64,000 bases of DNA from Streptomyces endocoffeicus (GCF_016741935.1 NZ_JAERRG010000013.1:1-64000); one strand, 5' to 3'. Shown: positions 8,631 to 17,712, counted from the first letter of the stretch. Numbers and translations: made by a program. Notes: generated by a model from the letters alone, not told the origin.

Positions 8631-9809
8631 ATGACGTTCGAGGGCATCGCTCGGGCCGGGCGGGCCGCGTTGGGGCGGGTGCTTCTCGGTGCGGGGGTGA
8701 TGGGGGAGGACTGGGCCTCGACCTTCGCCGCCGTTGACCGGGCCGCGTTTCTGCCGGAGTTGATGTGGCCGTTCGACACGCGGACACAGGGGGCCGTCGC
8801 CGTCGACAAGGCCGGGGAGCCGGACGCCTGGTTCGCCGCCGCCGACAGCGACGCGCCCATCGTGACGCAGTGGGACGACGGCGAGCACACCGGTCCCGAG
8901 CCGGGGCGGGTGTCGACCAGTTCGTCGTCCATGCCCTCCGTCGTCTACGCCTTGCTGCGGGACCTGGCCGTGGACGAGGGCATGGCCGTGCTCGACGTGG
9001 GCACCGGCACGGGGGAGACGGCCGGGGCGCTGGCGCATCGCTGTGGTGGCCGTAAGGTCACCACGGTTGAGGTGGATCCCGCCGTGTCGCGTCATGCGCG
9101 CCAGCGGCTGGGCGCGGCCGGGCTGCGGCCGGATGTCGTGCTCGGCGACGGCGCGAAGGGCTGTGCGGGCAACGCACCGTATGACCGGGTCCTGGCCACC
9201 GTCGGCCTCCGGGAGATCCCCGGAGCGTGGATCGAGCAGACGCGGCCCGGGGGCCTGATCGTCGCCCCCTGGGGCACGCATTACACCCATGCGGACGCCG
9301 TGGCCCGGCTGGTGGTCCGCCGGGACGGGACGGCGTCGGGGCGTTTCACCGGCCCCGTCGAGTTCATGAAGTTGCGCGGGCAGCGGCTGTCGCCGCCGAC
9401 GCACGACCGTTACGTCATGGACGAGGGCGGTGGCGCTGATGCGTCCACCACGGGCATCCCCGAGGGCGAGTTCATCGCGCCGCCGTATTCCGCCCTCCCC
9501 TTCGCGCTGGGGCTCCGGGTACGGCATTGCGTGCAGGTCGTGGCCGCCCCGCAGGAGGGCGTGCGAGCCGTGTGGTTCTACGGGCTGACCGACCGTTCCT
9601 GGGCGTGCGTCGTGTTCCGTGCGGGGGAGGCGGAGGCGCGGGTCTGGCAGGCGGGGGAGCGTCGGCTGTGGGACGAGGTCGAGGCCGCGTACGGGTGGTG
9701 GGTCGGCCATGGCAGGCCGGACCACGCCCGCTTCGGCCTTACGGTCGGGCCGGGCCCCGCCGGTCAGCGGGTGTGGCTGGACGATCCGGCCGACTCCTGG
9801 GCCCCGTAG
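8631..9809 (+). CDS. PCMT-like SAM-dependent methyltransferase
   Basis: A 392-aa protein with the SAM-binding motif I VLDVGTGTGETAGAL near residue 121 and the downstream pattern VTTVEVDPAVS and ARPGGL-type loop (TRPGGLIVAPWG) seen in protein-L-isoaspartate methyltransferase relatives. The N-terminal part includes VDRAAFLPELMWP, typical of this group. The C-terminal third (about 260-392) is an extra region I cannot assign. Some relatives act on peptides made by ATP-grasp systems, but no ATP-grasp or precursor gene is nearby. Substrate unknown. Its last codons are the first unit of a 25-bp tandem repeat. Confidence 0.8.
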   Translation: MTFEGIARAGRAALGRVLLGAGVMGEDWASTFAAVDRAAFLPELMWPFDTRTQGAVAVDKAGEPDAWFAAADSDAPIVTQWDDGEHTGPEPGRVSTSSSSMPSVVYALLRDLAVDEGMAVLDVGTGTGETAGALAHRCGGRKVTTVEVDPAVSRHARQRLGAAGLRPDVVLGDGAKGCAGNAPYDRVLATVGLREIPGAWIEQTRPGGLIVAPWGTHYTHADAVARLVVRRDGTASGRFTGPVEFMKLRGQRLSPPTHDRYVMDEGGGADASTTGIPEGEFIAPPYSALPFALGLRVRHCVQVVAAPQEGVRAVWFYGLTDRSWACVVFRAGEAEARVWQAGERRLWDEVEAAYGWWVGHGRPDHARFGLTVGPGPAGQRVWLDDPADSWAP

Positions 9810-9940
9810 CCCGGTCGGTTCCTGGCCCGCTTAGCCCGGTCGGTTCCCGGGCCCCGTAGCGCCGCCGGTTCCCGGGTCCCGTAGCGCCGCCGGTTCCCGG
9901 GTCCCGTAGCGCCGCCGGTTCCCGGGTCCCGTAGCGCCGA
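9791..9940. repeat. 25-bp tandem repeat, six units, starting inside the methyltransferase 3' end
   Basis: Six units begin at 9791, 9816, 9841, 9866, 9891 and 9916. The core is CGGTTCCCGG followed by a CCCGTAGCGCC-type tail. The first unit covers the final codons and TAG stop of the methyltransferase gene, and every unit but the second keeps a GTAG. Units 4 to 6 are nearly identical. A short GCATC-type microsatellite follows (9941-9965). The rest of 9966-10109 has no gene I can support. Confidence 0.9.
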
Positions 9941-10109
9941 GCGCATCGCATCGCATCGCGTCGCGCTCCTGGCGAACTGATGGGGCACCGTAAGCGGAAT
10001 CGATCCGTCCTGGTAACCCGCTGTCCGCCGGGTCGCGGGGGCGCTGTGCCACGCTTGAGGCCGGTTCGCGCGCATGGTGCGGGCCGGTGATGCGAAGTGA
10101 GGGCGCGGC

Positions 10110-12431
10110 GTGCAGAAGCCCCGATGGAAGACCGTGGGGGGAACCCTGCTGCGGGTGGCGGCGGTGTGGGCGGTGTCCACGCTCACGATGCTGGCGCTCG
10201 CCGGGATCCTCCCCGACTTTCGCTTGAAGTCAGGTGACGGTGACAGCGCCACGCAGATCGCCATCACGGCGGCCAGCGGCGCGGGGGCCTTCGGGGTGCT
10301 CAGCGCGCTGGTGTGGCCGCTGCTCGTACGGGCGTTGCTGCTGATGCCCGCGTTGGTGCTGGGGCTCCTGGTGTTCGTGCTCAACGGCTCGATGCTGCTG
10401 ATCGCCCTCAGCGTGAACCCGGACGGGCGCGGCGCCGCCGAGCCGGAGACCGCCGTCGTGGTGGCGGCCGTGATGTCCGCCGCGTCGTCGGCCACGAGCA
10501 CCTTCCTGACCGTGCGGGACGACGGCGCCTACCGGCGGCGGCTGGCGCGGCTGGCCGTGCGGCGCAGGCGGCGGCTCGGTGAGGACGGGGGGAGCGACGA
10601 GCCCCCGGGGACGGTGTTCCTGCAGCTCGACGGGGTGGGGCACGCGGTGCTCCGGGAGGCGTTGCGGGAGCGCGAGAACCGGCCCCCGGTGATGCCCACC
10701 GTCGCGGGCTGGCTCCAGAGCACCCACAAGGTCACGCCCTGGCGCACCGACTGGTCCAGCCAGACCGGCGCCAGCCAACTCGGCATCCTGCACGGCTCCA
10801 ACGAGGACGTGCCCGCCTTCCGCTGGTACGAGAAGAAGACCGGGGAGGTGATGGTGAGCAACCGGCCGACCAGCGCGGCGGTGCTCCAACGCCGCGCCGC
10901 CGCCCGGGCGAGACACGACGGACTCCTCACGGTGGACGGGGCCAGCCGGGGCAACCTGTTCACCGGCGGCGCCGATCAGCTGGCCCTGGTCCTCTCGGTC
11001 GCGGCGCGGCGCGGTAAGCACAACCGCTCCCGCTCCGGCTACTTCGCGTACTTCGCCGACCCCGCCAACGCCACCCGCACCGCCGTGTCGTTCCTCGCCG
11101 AGGTGGTCCGGGAGATCTGCCAGTCCACCCGCGCCAAGCTGCGCCGCGAGACGCCCCGGGTGAAGCGGGGCGGGCTGTATCCGTTCATCCGGGCGTTCGC
11201 CACCGTCGTGGAGCGGGACGTCGTGGTGACGGCGGTGATGGGGGACATCCTCTCCGGCCGTACCGCGATCTACGCCGACCTCGTGGCCTACGACGAGGTG
11301 GCCCACCACTCGGGGCCGCGCAGCCGGGACGCCCGGCAGGTGCTCGCCCGGCTCGACCGCTCCATCGCGCTGATCGCCAAGGTCGCCGAACACGCCCCGC
11401 GCGACTACCGCATCGTGCTGCTGTCCGACCATGGGCAGAGCCCCGGCGAGACCTTCGCGGGGGCGTACGGGCTGAGGCTGGAGGACCTGGTGCGGGCCGG
11501 CTGCGGGCTGCCCGTTTCGCGGCGGGCCGGGCGGACCCCGAGCGGGGCGGAGGCCCGCGAGGCGGGGCGGGCGGCGCTGCACCGTCCGGAGAAGCCCGGG
11601 GTGGACGGGGACGGGTGGTGCGGGGGGCGGGAGGCCCCCGCCGATGTCGCTGACGACGGCAGCACCGGTGACACCGCCGTATCCGATCCCATCGTGCTCG
11701 CCTCCGGGAACCTCGGCCTGATCTCCTTCCCCGACGTACCGGGGCGGATGAGCCGCGAGCAGATCGACGCCCGCCACCCCGCGCTGCTGCGCACGCTCGC
11801 CGACCACCCCGGCGTGGGCTTCGTGCTCGTACGGTCCGAGGCGCACGGCGCGGTGGTGCTGGGCGCGGACGGGGCCGAGCACCGGCTGGACACCGGTGAG
11901 GTCTTCGGGACCAGCCCGCTCACGGTCTTCGGGCCGGGCGCCGAGAGCGCCGTACGGCGCACCGCGCACTTCCGGAACACCCCCGACATCATGGTCAACT
12001 CCGCCTACGACCCGGCGCCCGGCACGGTGCACGCCTTCGAGGAGCAGATCGGCTCGCACGGCGGCCTCGGCGGGGAGCAGGGGCACCCCTTTCTGCTGTG
12101 GCCGGCCGGGCTGACCCCGCCGGTGGCGGCCGGGGAGGAACTGGTCGGGGCCGAGCGGGTGCACCAGGTGCTGCGGCGCTGGCTGGAGGAGGCGGACGGG
12201 CCCCAGGTGCCGGAGGAGGAGGCGGCGACCGCCCCTGTGGAGGTCGCGGCGGCAGAGGCCCCGGCCGCCCCGGAGGCGTCGGAGGCGTCGGCGGCGCAGA
12301 CCCCTGCGGAGGCCGAGGGGCCCGCCGAGCCACGGCCGACCAAGGCGTCCGACGTCACGGCGGCGGATCTGGAGAGGGCCCCTACGGTCACGTCGGCGGG
12401 CCCCGCCGTCACGGCCGACAGCACCGTCTGA
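10110..12431 (+). CDS. Membrane-anchored alkaline-phosphatase-superfamily hydrolase (holin-like N-terminus)
   Basis: A 773-aa protein. About four membrane segments in the first 140 residues resemble the phage-holin-like family 4 module found at the N-terminus of some actinobacterial enzymes. The rest is an alkaline phosphatase/phosphodiesterase fold: metal ligands in FLQLDGVGH, probable nucleophile Thr in SQTGASQLGIL, then YDEVAHHSG, LLSDHGQSPG and SHGGLGGEQGHPF. All expected Asp/His positions are present, so activity is likely. The C-terminal 100 residues are Ala/Glu/Pro-rich. The start is GTG, as no ATG gives a full first helix. It could hydrolyse a phosphate ester or phosphodiester in or outside the membrane; the substrate is unknown. 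Confidence 0.8.
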   Translation: MQKPRWKTVGGTLLRVAAVWAVSTLTMLALAGILPDFRLKSGDGDSATQIAITAASGAGAFGVLSALVWPLLVRALLLMPALVLGLLVFVLNGSMLLIALSVNPDGRGAAEPETAVVVAAVMSAASSATSTFLTVRDDGAYRRRLARLAVRRRRRLGEDGGSDEPPGTVFLQLDGVGHAVLREALRERENRPPVMPTVAGWLQSTHKVTPWRTDWSSQTGASQLGILHGSNEDVPAFRWYEKKTGEVMVSNRPTSAAVLQRRAAARARHDGLLTVDGASRGNLFTGGADQLALVLSVAARRGKHNRSRSGYFAYFADPANATRTAVSFLAEVVREICQSTRAKLRRETPRVKRGGLYPFIRAFATVVERDVVVTAVMGDILSGRTAIYADLVAYDEVAHHSGPRSRDARQVLARLDRSIALIAKVAEHAPRDYRIVLLSDHGQSPGETFAGAYGLRLEDLVRAGCGLPVSRRAGRTPSGAEAREAGRAALHRPEKPGVDGDGWCGGREAPADVADDGSTGDTAVSDPIVLASGNLGLISFPDVPGRMSREQIDARHPALLRTLADHPGVGFVLVRSEAHGAVVLGADGAEHRLDTGEVFGTSPLTVFGPGAESAVRRTAHFRNTPDIMVNSAYDPAPGTVHAFEEQIGSHGGLGGEQGHPFLLWPAGLTPPVAAGEELVGAERVHQVLRRWLEEADGPQVPEEEAATAPVEVAAAEAPAAPEASEASAAQTPAEAEGPAEPRPTKASDVTAADLERAPTVTSAGPAVTADSTV

Positions 12432-12466
12432 ACGCACCGCGCCCGCATCGGGTGTAAGCAAGAGGT

Positions 12467-13573
12467 ATGCGCGTTTCGCCCGACCTCACCCGCATCGGTG
12501 GGGAAACGCGGTCGAGCAGGGCGCTCTTCGCCGTCCCGCTCGTGATCATCCTGGCGGTCATGGTGATCGACCTCAACTCGCCGCCGACCGTCCACCTCGG
12601 CCCCTTTCTGATCGCGGCACCCGCGATCACCGCGTCCTTCGCGGGCGCGGGCGGGACCGCCGTGATCGGAGCCCTCGCCGTGGGGGCTCAGATCATCATC
12701 GGTGTATTGCAAGGTGGTCTGTCGACCGCCAACCACGAGGCGCAGATCGTCGTCCTGATCGTGATCTCGGGGCTGGTGACCAGCTTCCGCTACGCCACCG
12801 ACCGGCACCGGCGCCGGCTGAGCCAGGTGCGCTCAGTGGCCGTGGCGGCGCAGGAGGTCCTGCTGCGGCCGCTGCCCGAACGGATCGGGGAGCTGAGGAT
12901 CGCCTCGCTGTATCTCGCGGCCGACGAGGAGGCGCAGATCGGCGGCGATCTGTACGCGGCCGTCCGCACCGAGGGCGCGACCCGGCTGGTCATCGGGGAC
13001 GTACGGGGAAAAGGGCTGGCCGCGATCGGTGACGCCGCCGTGCTGATCGGGGCCTTCCAGGGGTCCGCGTACCGCAATCTCTCACTGCCGGACATCGCCA
13101 CCCACCTGAACAGCGCCATGTGCTGGAACTGGCGCCACGTCGGAGGTGAGGAGCGGTATTTCCTGGAGTCCTTCGTGACCGCCGTGGTGCTGGACGTCTA
13201 TGACGACGGCCCGGTGACCGGGATGGTGAACTGCGGCCACCCCCCACCACTCCGGCTCCACAAGGGCGAGATCGCCACGCTGGACGTGGACGAGCCCGCG
13301 GTGCCGCTGGGCCTCGAGGAGCCGAAGGAGCGGGACTACCAGGTCGAGATGTTCCGCTTCGAGTACGGCGATCTTCTGGTGCTGCACACCGACGGGGTCA
13401 TCGAGGCCCGGGACGAGAGCGGCGCCTTCTATCCGCTCCCCGAACGGCTCGCGGGCTGGAAGGGCGGCAGCCCGCAGTCGCTGGTGGACTATCTCCACGC
13501 CGATCTGCTCCGGCACACCGGCGGGGTCGTCAACGATGACGCCGCCATCGTGGTGATCGCCCGCTGCGCCTGA
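12467..13573 (+). CDS. Membrane PP2C/SpoIIE-type serine/threonine phosphatase
   Basis: A 368-aa protein with three or four N-terminal membrane segments (about 20-110) followed by a SpoIIE phosphatase domain. Metal-binding motifs are visible: QIGGDLYAA, VIGDVRGKGLAA, MVNCGHPPPL, LLVLHTDGVIEARD and VNDDAAIVVI. Relatives dephosphorylate anti-anti-sigma factors in partner-switching pathways that control stress sigma factors (family knowledge). No STAS or HATPase partner lies next to it, so its target is encoded elsewhere. It follows the phosphatase-superfamily gene by 35 bases and may be co-transcribed. Its stop codon is inside a 14-bp tandem repeat. Confidence 0.9.
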   Translation: MRVSPDLTRIGGETRSSRALFAVPLVIILAVMVIDLNSPPTVHLGPFLIAAPAITASFAGAGGTAVIGALAVGAQIIIGVLQGGLSTANHEAQIVVLIVISGLVTSFRYATDRHRRRLSQVRSVAVAAQEVLLRPLPERIGELRIASLYLAADEEAQIGGDLYAAVRTEGATRLVIGDVRGKGLAAIGDAAVLIGAFQGSAYRNLSLPDIATHLNSAMCWNWRHVGGEERYFLESFVTAVVLDVYDDGPVTGMVNCGHPPPLRLHKGEIATLDVDEPAVPLGLEEPKERDYQVEMFRFEYGDLLVLHTDGVIEARDESGAFYPLPERLAGWKGGSPQSLVDYLHADLLRHTGGVVNDDAAIVVIARCA

Positions 13574-13617
13574 GCCGCTGCGCCTGAGCCGTCCCGGCTG
13601 AGCCGCCACGCCTGAGC
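13562..13617. repeat. 14-bp tandem repeat, four units, covering the phosphatase stop codon
   Basis: Units at 13562, 13576, 13590 and 13604 all end CTGAGC. The first two are identical (CGCTGCGCCTGAGC). The TGA stop of the phosphatase gene is in unit 1, and each later unit repeats it. The array lies between two convergent genes. Confidence 0.85.
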
Positions 13618-13634
13618 CGCCGCCCCCTCCCGGT

Positions 13635-14672
13635 CTACCCCCTCGCCTCCGTGATCCGGACGCGCTCCCCCTGAGCCGAGGAAGCCTCCGGCGTCCGCCG
13701 GGACCACCGGCCCGCGATGATCGCGCACACCATCAGCTGCAGCTGGTGGAAGAGCATCAGCGGCAGGATCACCGGCCCGGCCGCGTCCCCGAACAGCACC
13801 GCGGCCATGGGCAGCCCCGTGGCCAGCGACTTGTTGGAGCCGCAGAAGACGATGGTGACGCGGTCCGCCCGGCGGAAGCCCAGCCGCCGCGCGGTGAACG
13901 ACGTGGTGGTGAGGGCCAGCCCCAGCACGGCCGCGGCCAGCCCCAGCAGCGCGAGCAGCCGGGCCGGGGTGATCTGGTTCCAGATGCCCTCCGTCATGCC
14001 CCGGCTGAACGCCGTGTAGACCACGAGCAGGATCGAACCCCGGTCCAGCAGGGCGAGCACCTTCTTGTGACGGCCGATGAACGGCGCGGTCCAGCGGCGC
14101 AGCGCCTGCCCGGCGAGGAAGGGGAGCAGCAGCTGGGTGGCGATGGCCAGCAGCCCCTCGGCCGAGAAGCGGACATCCGAGCCGATCAGCCACGCCGCGA
14201 GCAGCGGGGTGACGATCATGCCGAGCAGGCTGGAGTACGTCCCCGCGCAGATCGCGGCCGGGACATTGCCCCGGGCGGTGGAGGTGAGGGCGACCGACGA
14301 CTGGACGGTCGAGGGCACCACACACAGGAAGAGCAGACCGGTGTAGAGCTGGTCGGTGAGGAGGAACGGGGCGAGGCCGCCCGCGGCCAGCCCCAGCAGG
14401 GGGAAGAGCACGAAGGTGCTCCCGCCCACCACCAGGTGCAGCCGCCACTGCCGCAGCCCGTTCAGCGCCTCGCGGCTGGACAGCCGCGAACCGTAGAGGA
14501 AGAAGAGCAGCCCGATCGCGATGTCCGCGGCATCGCCGACGGCCGTGGCCGCCGCCCCGCTCGCGGGCAGCAGCGCCGCCAGCGCGACCGTCCCGAGGAG
14601 GGCGGCGACATAGGGGTCCACCGCCCTCCCGAGCCGGCCCGGCCATGACAGCGGCCAGGACCTCCGTCTCAT
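13635..14672 (-). CDS. BASS-family (bile acid:sodium symporter-like) transporter, copy 1
   Basis: A 345-aa integral membrane protein with about ten helices. Diagnostic stretches are LLFFLYGSRLS, CVVPSTVQSSVALTS, ARGNVPAAICAG and the conserved VFCGSNKSLATGLPMA, all typical of the YocS/BASS group. It should exchange organic anions with sodium or protons. The ATG at 14672 is chosen because it follows the secreted-protein stop (14674) by one base, with a GGGGGCGGTGA Shine-Dalgarno-like stretch inside that gene. It is the last gene of a three-gene coupled operon starting with a PEP-mutase-family enzyme, which hints that the carried solute is the enzyme's substrate or product. A paralogue lies at 29684. 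Confidence 0.9.
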   Translation of the reverse strand: MRRRSWPLSWPGRLGRAVDPYVAALLGTVALAALLPASGAAATAVGDAADIAIGLLFFLYGSRLSSREALNGLRQWRLHLVVGGSTFVLFPLLGLAAGGLAPFLLTDQLYTGLLFLCVVPSTVQSSVALTSTARGNVPAAICAGTYSSLLGMIVTPLLAAWLIGSDVRFSAEGLLAIATQLLLPFLAGQALRRWTAPFIGRHKKVLALLDRGSILLVVYTAFSRGMTEGIWNQITPARLLALLGLAAAVLGLALTTTSFTARRLGFRRADRVTIVFCGSNKSLATGLPMAAVLFGDAAGPVILPLMLFHQLQLMVCAIIAGRWSRRTPEASSAQGERVRITEARG

Positions 14673-14673
14673 A

Positions 14674-15126
14674 TCAATCACCGCCCCCGGCCTGCCACGG
14701 CGGGTGGCCGATCTGCGGCAGCACCGGATCCGCGCCGGTGATGTCACCGGCCAGGACGTCGATGGCGCCTCCGCCCCCGTCGTGGTCGCTGCCCGCCGTG
14801 CCACGGCTCAGCAGCAGGGTGTTGAGGGTGCGGTCGACCTCCAGCCAGGAGTCGGCGCCGGAGTTGTCGATGACCAAGAGGCCGTTGTGCTGGTCGGAGG
14901 CCGGTGCGGCCTGCTCCGGTTCGCAGTCCTCGTCGTGCGGGGTGCCCGTGGGCGGCGGCGCCGCCTTGGCGGGGGCCGCGGGGCCCGCGCACAGCACGCT
15001 CGCGGCGGCCGCGAGGAGGAGCCCCGCCGTGGACGGACGGATCGTAAGGATGTCCTTGCGGGGCTTACGGCGCCGGCCGGGGCCGGGCCCGAGGAAGGTC
15101 GAGGACATGCGCGCGACCCTCGTCAT
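14674..15126 (-). CDS. Small secreted protein in the PEP-mutase/BASS operon
   Basis: A 150-aa protein with an N-terminal basic region (RRRKPRK), a hydrophobic core (GLLLAAAASVLCAGPAA) and a likely cleavage near APAKAA. The mature part is acidic, low in aromatic residues and contains HDEDCEPEQ. The ATG at 15126 overlaps the upstream stop as ATGA, indicating coupling; an internal Met at 15108 is an alternative start. I do not recognise a family. Its position between an enzyme and a transporter suggests a binding or surface role, but this is inference. Confidence 0.65.
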   Translation of the reverse strand: MTRVARMSSTFLGPGPGRRRKPRKDILTIRPSTAGLLLAAAASVLCAGPAAPAKAAPPPTGTPHDEDCEPEQAAPASDQHNGLLVIDNSGADSWLEVDRTLNTLLLSRGTAGSDHDGGGGAIDVLAGDITGADPVLPQIGHPPWQAGGGD

Positions 15127-15989
15127 CCGACCCTGACGGGCTGACGGTCCCCGTGGTGCCTGCTGATGTTCTTCTCCAGCAGCTCCGTGGCGCCCTTGAC
15201 CCCGATGGCCCCGGTCTCCCGGGTGTCCGGCAGCCGTCCGTCCGCCGTCTTGAGATCGCTCAGCGCCCCGTCGATCGCGCCATGGGCGGCGAACAGGCAC
15301 GGAGTGCTGTAGATGGCGACATCCACCCCGAGTTCGGACAGCTCGGACAGCGAGAGCCGCGGCGACTTCCCGCCCGCGATCTGATTGAACAGCAGCGGCT
15401 TGTCGCCGATGACCTTACGGACCTTGCGGATCCACTCCACACTGCGCACCCCGTCGACGAGGACGACATCCGCGTCGGTCTCGGCCAGCGCGGCCGCGCG
15501 CCGCAGGATCTCGGACTCCTCGGTGGCGTCCGTACGCGCCACCACCACCAGGTCCGTCCTGCTGTTCAGCACCAGCTGGAGCTTCTCGAGGTACTCCTCG
15601 AGCGGCAGGATCAGCTTGCCGTCGGCGTGGCCGCAGCGGCGCGGGCGCCGCTGGTCCTCCAGGATCACCCCGGAGGCCCCGGTGCGCTCCAGCCGCTGCA
15701 CCACATGGCAGGCGACCTCGGGGTCCACATAGCCGTCGTCGATGTCCACGAGCAGATGGTGTTCGGGGAAGGCCAGCCGCAGCCGCTCCACGAAGGCGAG
15801 CATGTCGGGCCAGGCGATGAAGCCGATGTCGGGAAGCCCGTAATGCGATGCGGCGAACCCGAATCCGGATACGAAGAAGCCGTTGTAGTGCCGTGCGGCG
15901 ATGGACGCCGAGTACATGTCGTAGATGCCGATGAGAGGAGTCGTGGGGGAAGAACTGATGGACTTTCGGAGGGCATTGCCGTAGAGCAT
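15123..15989 (-). CDS. Isocitrate lyase/PEP mutase family enzyme, lyase type
   Basis: A 288-aa TIM-barrel enzyme. The Mg-binding segment LLVDIDDGYVDP, ILEDQ and the loop PRRCGHADGK are visible. In isocitrate and methylisocitrate lyases the Cys-Gly-His loop holds the catalytic Cys, whereas true phosphonomutases have an EDK...NS loop. The CGH loop therefore points to a C-C lyase acting on a small di- or tricarboxylate rather than to phosphonate synthesis. AAGGGGA lies 6 bases before the ATG. It heads an operon with a secreted protein and a BASS carrier and is divergent from an MHS carrier. Confidence 0.82.
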   Translation of the reverse strand: MLYGNALRKSISSSPTTPLIGIYDMYSASIAARHYNGFFVSGFGFAASHYGLPDIGFIAWPDMLAFVERLRLAFPEHHLLVDIDDGYVDPEVACHVVQRLERTGASGVILEDQRRPRRCGHADGKLILPLEEYLEKLQLVLNSRTDLVVVARTDATEESEILRRAAALAETDADVVLVDGVRSVEWIRKVRKVIGDKPLLFNQIAGGKSPRLSLSELSELGVDVAIYSTPCLFAAHGAIDGALSDLKTADGRLPDTRETGAIGVKGATELLEKNISRHHGDRQPVRVG

Positions 15990-16242
15990 GATGTCCCCTT
16001 GAGTTCGGCGCCTTTCGGCGCTGCGTGACGGGTTGTGTGATGGTGTGGATAGGTCTGGCGAAGGCCAAGTTTCGGTAAAGCAACCCGCCGGGTGTTCCTG
16101 AAGATGCCTGCCCCGGCTCGGGCCGGGGTCGAACGTTCCTTGAGCGCCGCGGCCATCGCCATGGGTGGTCTGCGACACGCCGGGCATGCCGCGGTGGTCG
16201 TCGGGTATGCGCAACAAGCCTGTCCACTGAAAAGAGTTGCTT

Positions 16243-17706
16243 GTGCCTGTCCAAACCGATGCCGAAGCCCACGCGTCCGCGCCCTCCCGGCACCGCCTGC
16301 TCTGGCGTGCCGTCCGGCGGCGCAAGAACCCTCCACTGCGTCGGAGCGACATCACGGTCACCGAGGAGAAGACCGTCCGGAAAGCGGTGAAGGCCGCCGC
16401 GCTGGGAAACGCCATGGAATGGTTCGACTTCGGGATCTACAGCTATCTCGCGGTCACCATCGGTAAAGTGTTCTTCCCGTCCGGCAATGGCACGGCCCAG
16501 GTGCTCTCCTCCCTGGCGACTTTCGCGGTGGCCTTTCTGGTGCGTCCGGTGGGAGGTTTGTTCTTCGGGCCGCTGGGCGACCGGATCGGCCGTAAGAAGG
16601 TCCTGTCCTTCACCATGATCATGATGGCGTCCAGCACACTCGCCATCGGACTCATCCCCGGCTACGCCGCCATCGGCTTCTGGTCCCCCGCGCTGCTCAT
16701 CCTGTTCCGTATGCTCCAGGGTTTCTCCACCGGCGGGGAATACGGCGGCGCCTCGACCTTCATCGCCGAATACGCGCCCGACAAGCGCCGTGGCTACTAC
16801 GGCAGCTTTCTGGAGTTCGGCACGCTGATCGGCTACACCTCGGCGGCCGGACTGGTGACCATCCTCACCGTGACGCTCACCGACTCCTCGATGGATTCCT
16901 GGGGCTGGCGCATTCCGTTCCTGGTCGCCGCGCCGATCGGTCTTGTCGGTCTGTATCTGCGGCTGAAGCTGGATGACACCCCCGCGTTCCAGAAGCTGGA
17001 GGACGAGGGCTCCACCAACGCGGCCGAGCGCGAAAGCCTGCCGTTCTGGCGGGTGTTCCGCACCCAGTGGCGTGCGATGGCGCTGTGCATCGCGCTGGTC
17101 GCCGCGTACAACATCACCGACTACATGCTGCTGTCCTACATGCCGACGTATCTGTCGGACACCCTCCACTACAGCAGCACCAGCGCCCTGGTCTCGATCA
17201 TCATCGTGATGCTGGTGCTGATGGCGGCCATCACCTTCGTCGGCCGGTTCTCCGACCGCATCGGCCGCAAGCCCGTGCTGATGGCCGGCTCGGTCGGCTT
17301 CCTGGTGCTCGCCGTGCCCTGCTTCCTGCTCATCAAGCAGGGCGGGACCGTCCCGGTCTTCGCCGGGCTGCTGCTCCTGGGGCTGTGTCTGCTGCCGTAT
17401 GTGAGCGTGATGTCCGCATCGCTGCCCGCGCTCTTCCCGACGAATGTGCGCTACGGCTCGCTCTCCATCGCCTTCAACATCTCCGTCTCGCTCTTCGGCG
17501 GCACCACACCGCTGGTGACCGAGGGCCTGATCAGCAGCACCGGGGACGATCTGATGCCCGCCTACTACACGATGCTCGCGGCGGTCGTCGGCATCATCGC
17601 CGCCGCCGTGATGAAGGAGACCGCCCGTAAGCCGCTGGAGGGTTCGCCGCCCGCCGTGGCCACCAAGGAGGAGGCCATCGCGCTCGTGGAGTCCCAGCGG
17701 TCCTGA
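16243..17706 (+). CDS. MHS-type (ProP/KgtP-like) MFS transporter
   Basis: A 487-aa carrier with 12 predicted helices. Family marks are GNAMEWFDFGIYSY, the loop 2-3 motif GDRIGRKKVL, GFSTGGEYGGASTF and a second RIGRKPVL after helix 8. The group imports metabolites with protons, such as dicarboxylates, betaine or shikimate. I prefer GTG 16243, 7 bases after AAAAGAG, over TTG 16237. The first 45 residues are a basic, non-conserved extension, so a start closer to TVTEEKTVRK is possible. It is divergent from the PEP-mutase-like operon, which suggests uptake of that enzyme's substrate. Confidence 0.85.
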   Translation: MPVQTDAEAHASAPSRHRLLWRAVRRRKNPPLRRSDITVTEEKTVRKAVKAAALGNAMEWFDFGIYSYLAVTIGKVFFPSGNGTAQVLSSLATFAVAFLVRPVGGLFFGPLGDRIGRKKVLSFTMIMMASSTLAIGLIPGYAAIGFWSPALLILFRMLQGFSTGGEYGGASTFIAEYAPDKRRGYYGSFLEFGTLIGYTSAAGLVTILTVTLTDSSMDSWGWRIPFLVAAPIGLVGLYLRLKLDDTPAFQKLEDEGSTNAAERESLPFWRVFRTQWRAMALCIALVAAYNITDYMLLSYMPTYLSDTLHYSSTSALVSIIIVMLVLMAAITFVGRFSDRIGRKPVLMAGSVGFLVLAVPCFLLIKQGGTVPVFAGLLLLGLCLLPYVSVMSASLPALFPTNVRYGSLSIAFNISVSLFGGTTPLVTEGLISSTGDDLMPAYYTMLAAVVGIIAAAVMKETARKPLEGSPPAVATKEEAIALVESQRS

Positions 17707-17712
17707 GTCACC

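Noticed and set aside
8631..9809. RiPP maturation methyltransferase with a precursor peptide nearby
   Set aside because: No ATP-grasp gene and no short precursor-like gene were found on either side.
10230..12461. Long open frame (743 codons) opposite the phosphatase-superfamily gene
   Set aside because: It is an antisense by-product of high GC; the plus-strand frame has all enzyme motifs, while this one is Arg/Gly/Pro-rich with no domain.
15123..15989. Phosphonate biosynthesis start point (PEP mutase)
   Set aside because: The loop has Cys-Gly-His as in C-C lyases, and no phosphonopyruvate decarboxylase gene is nearby.
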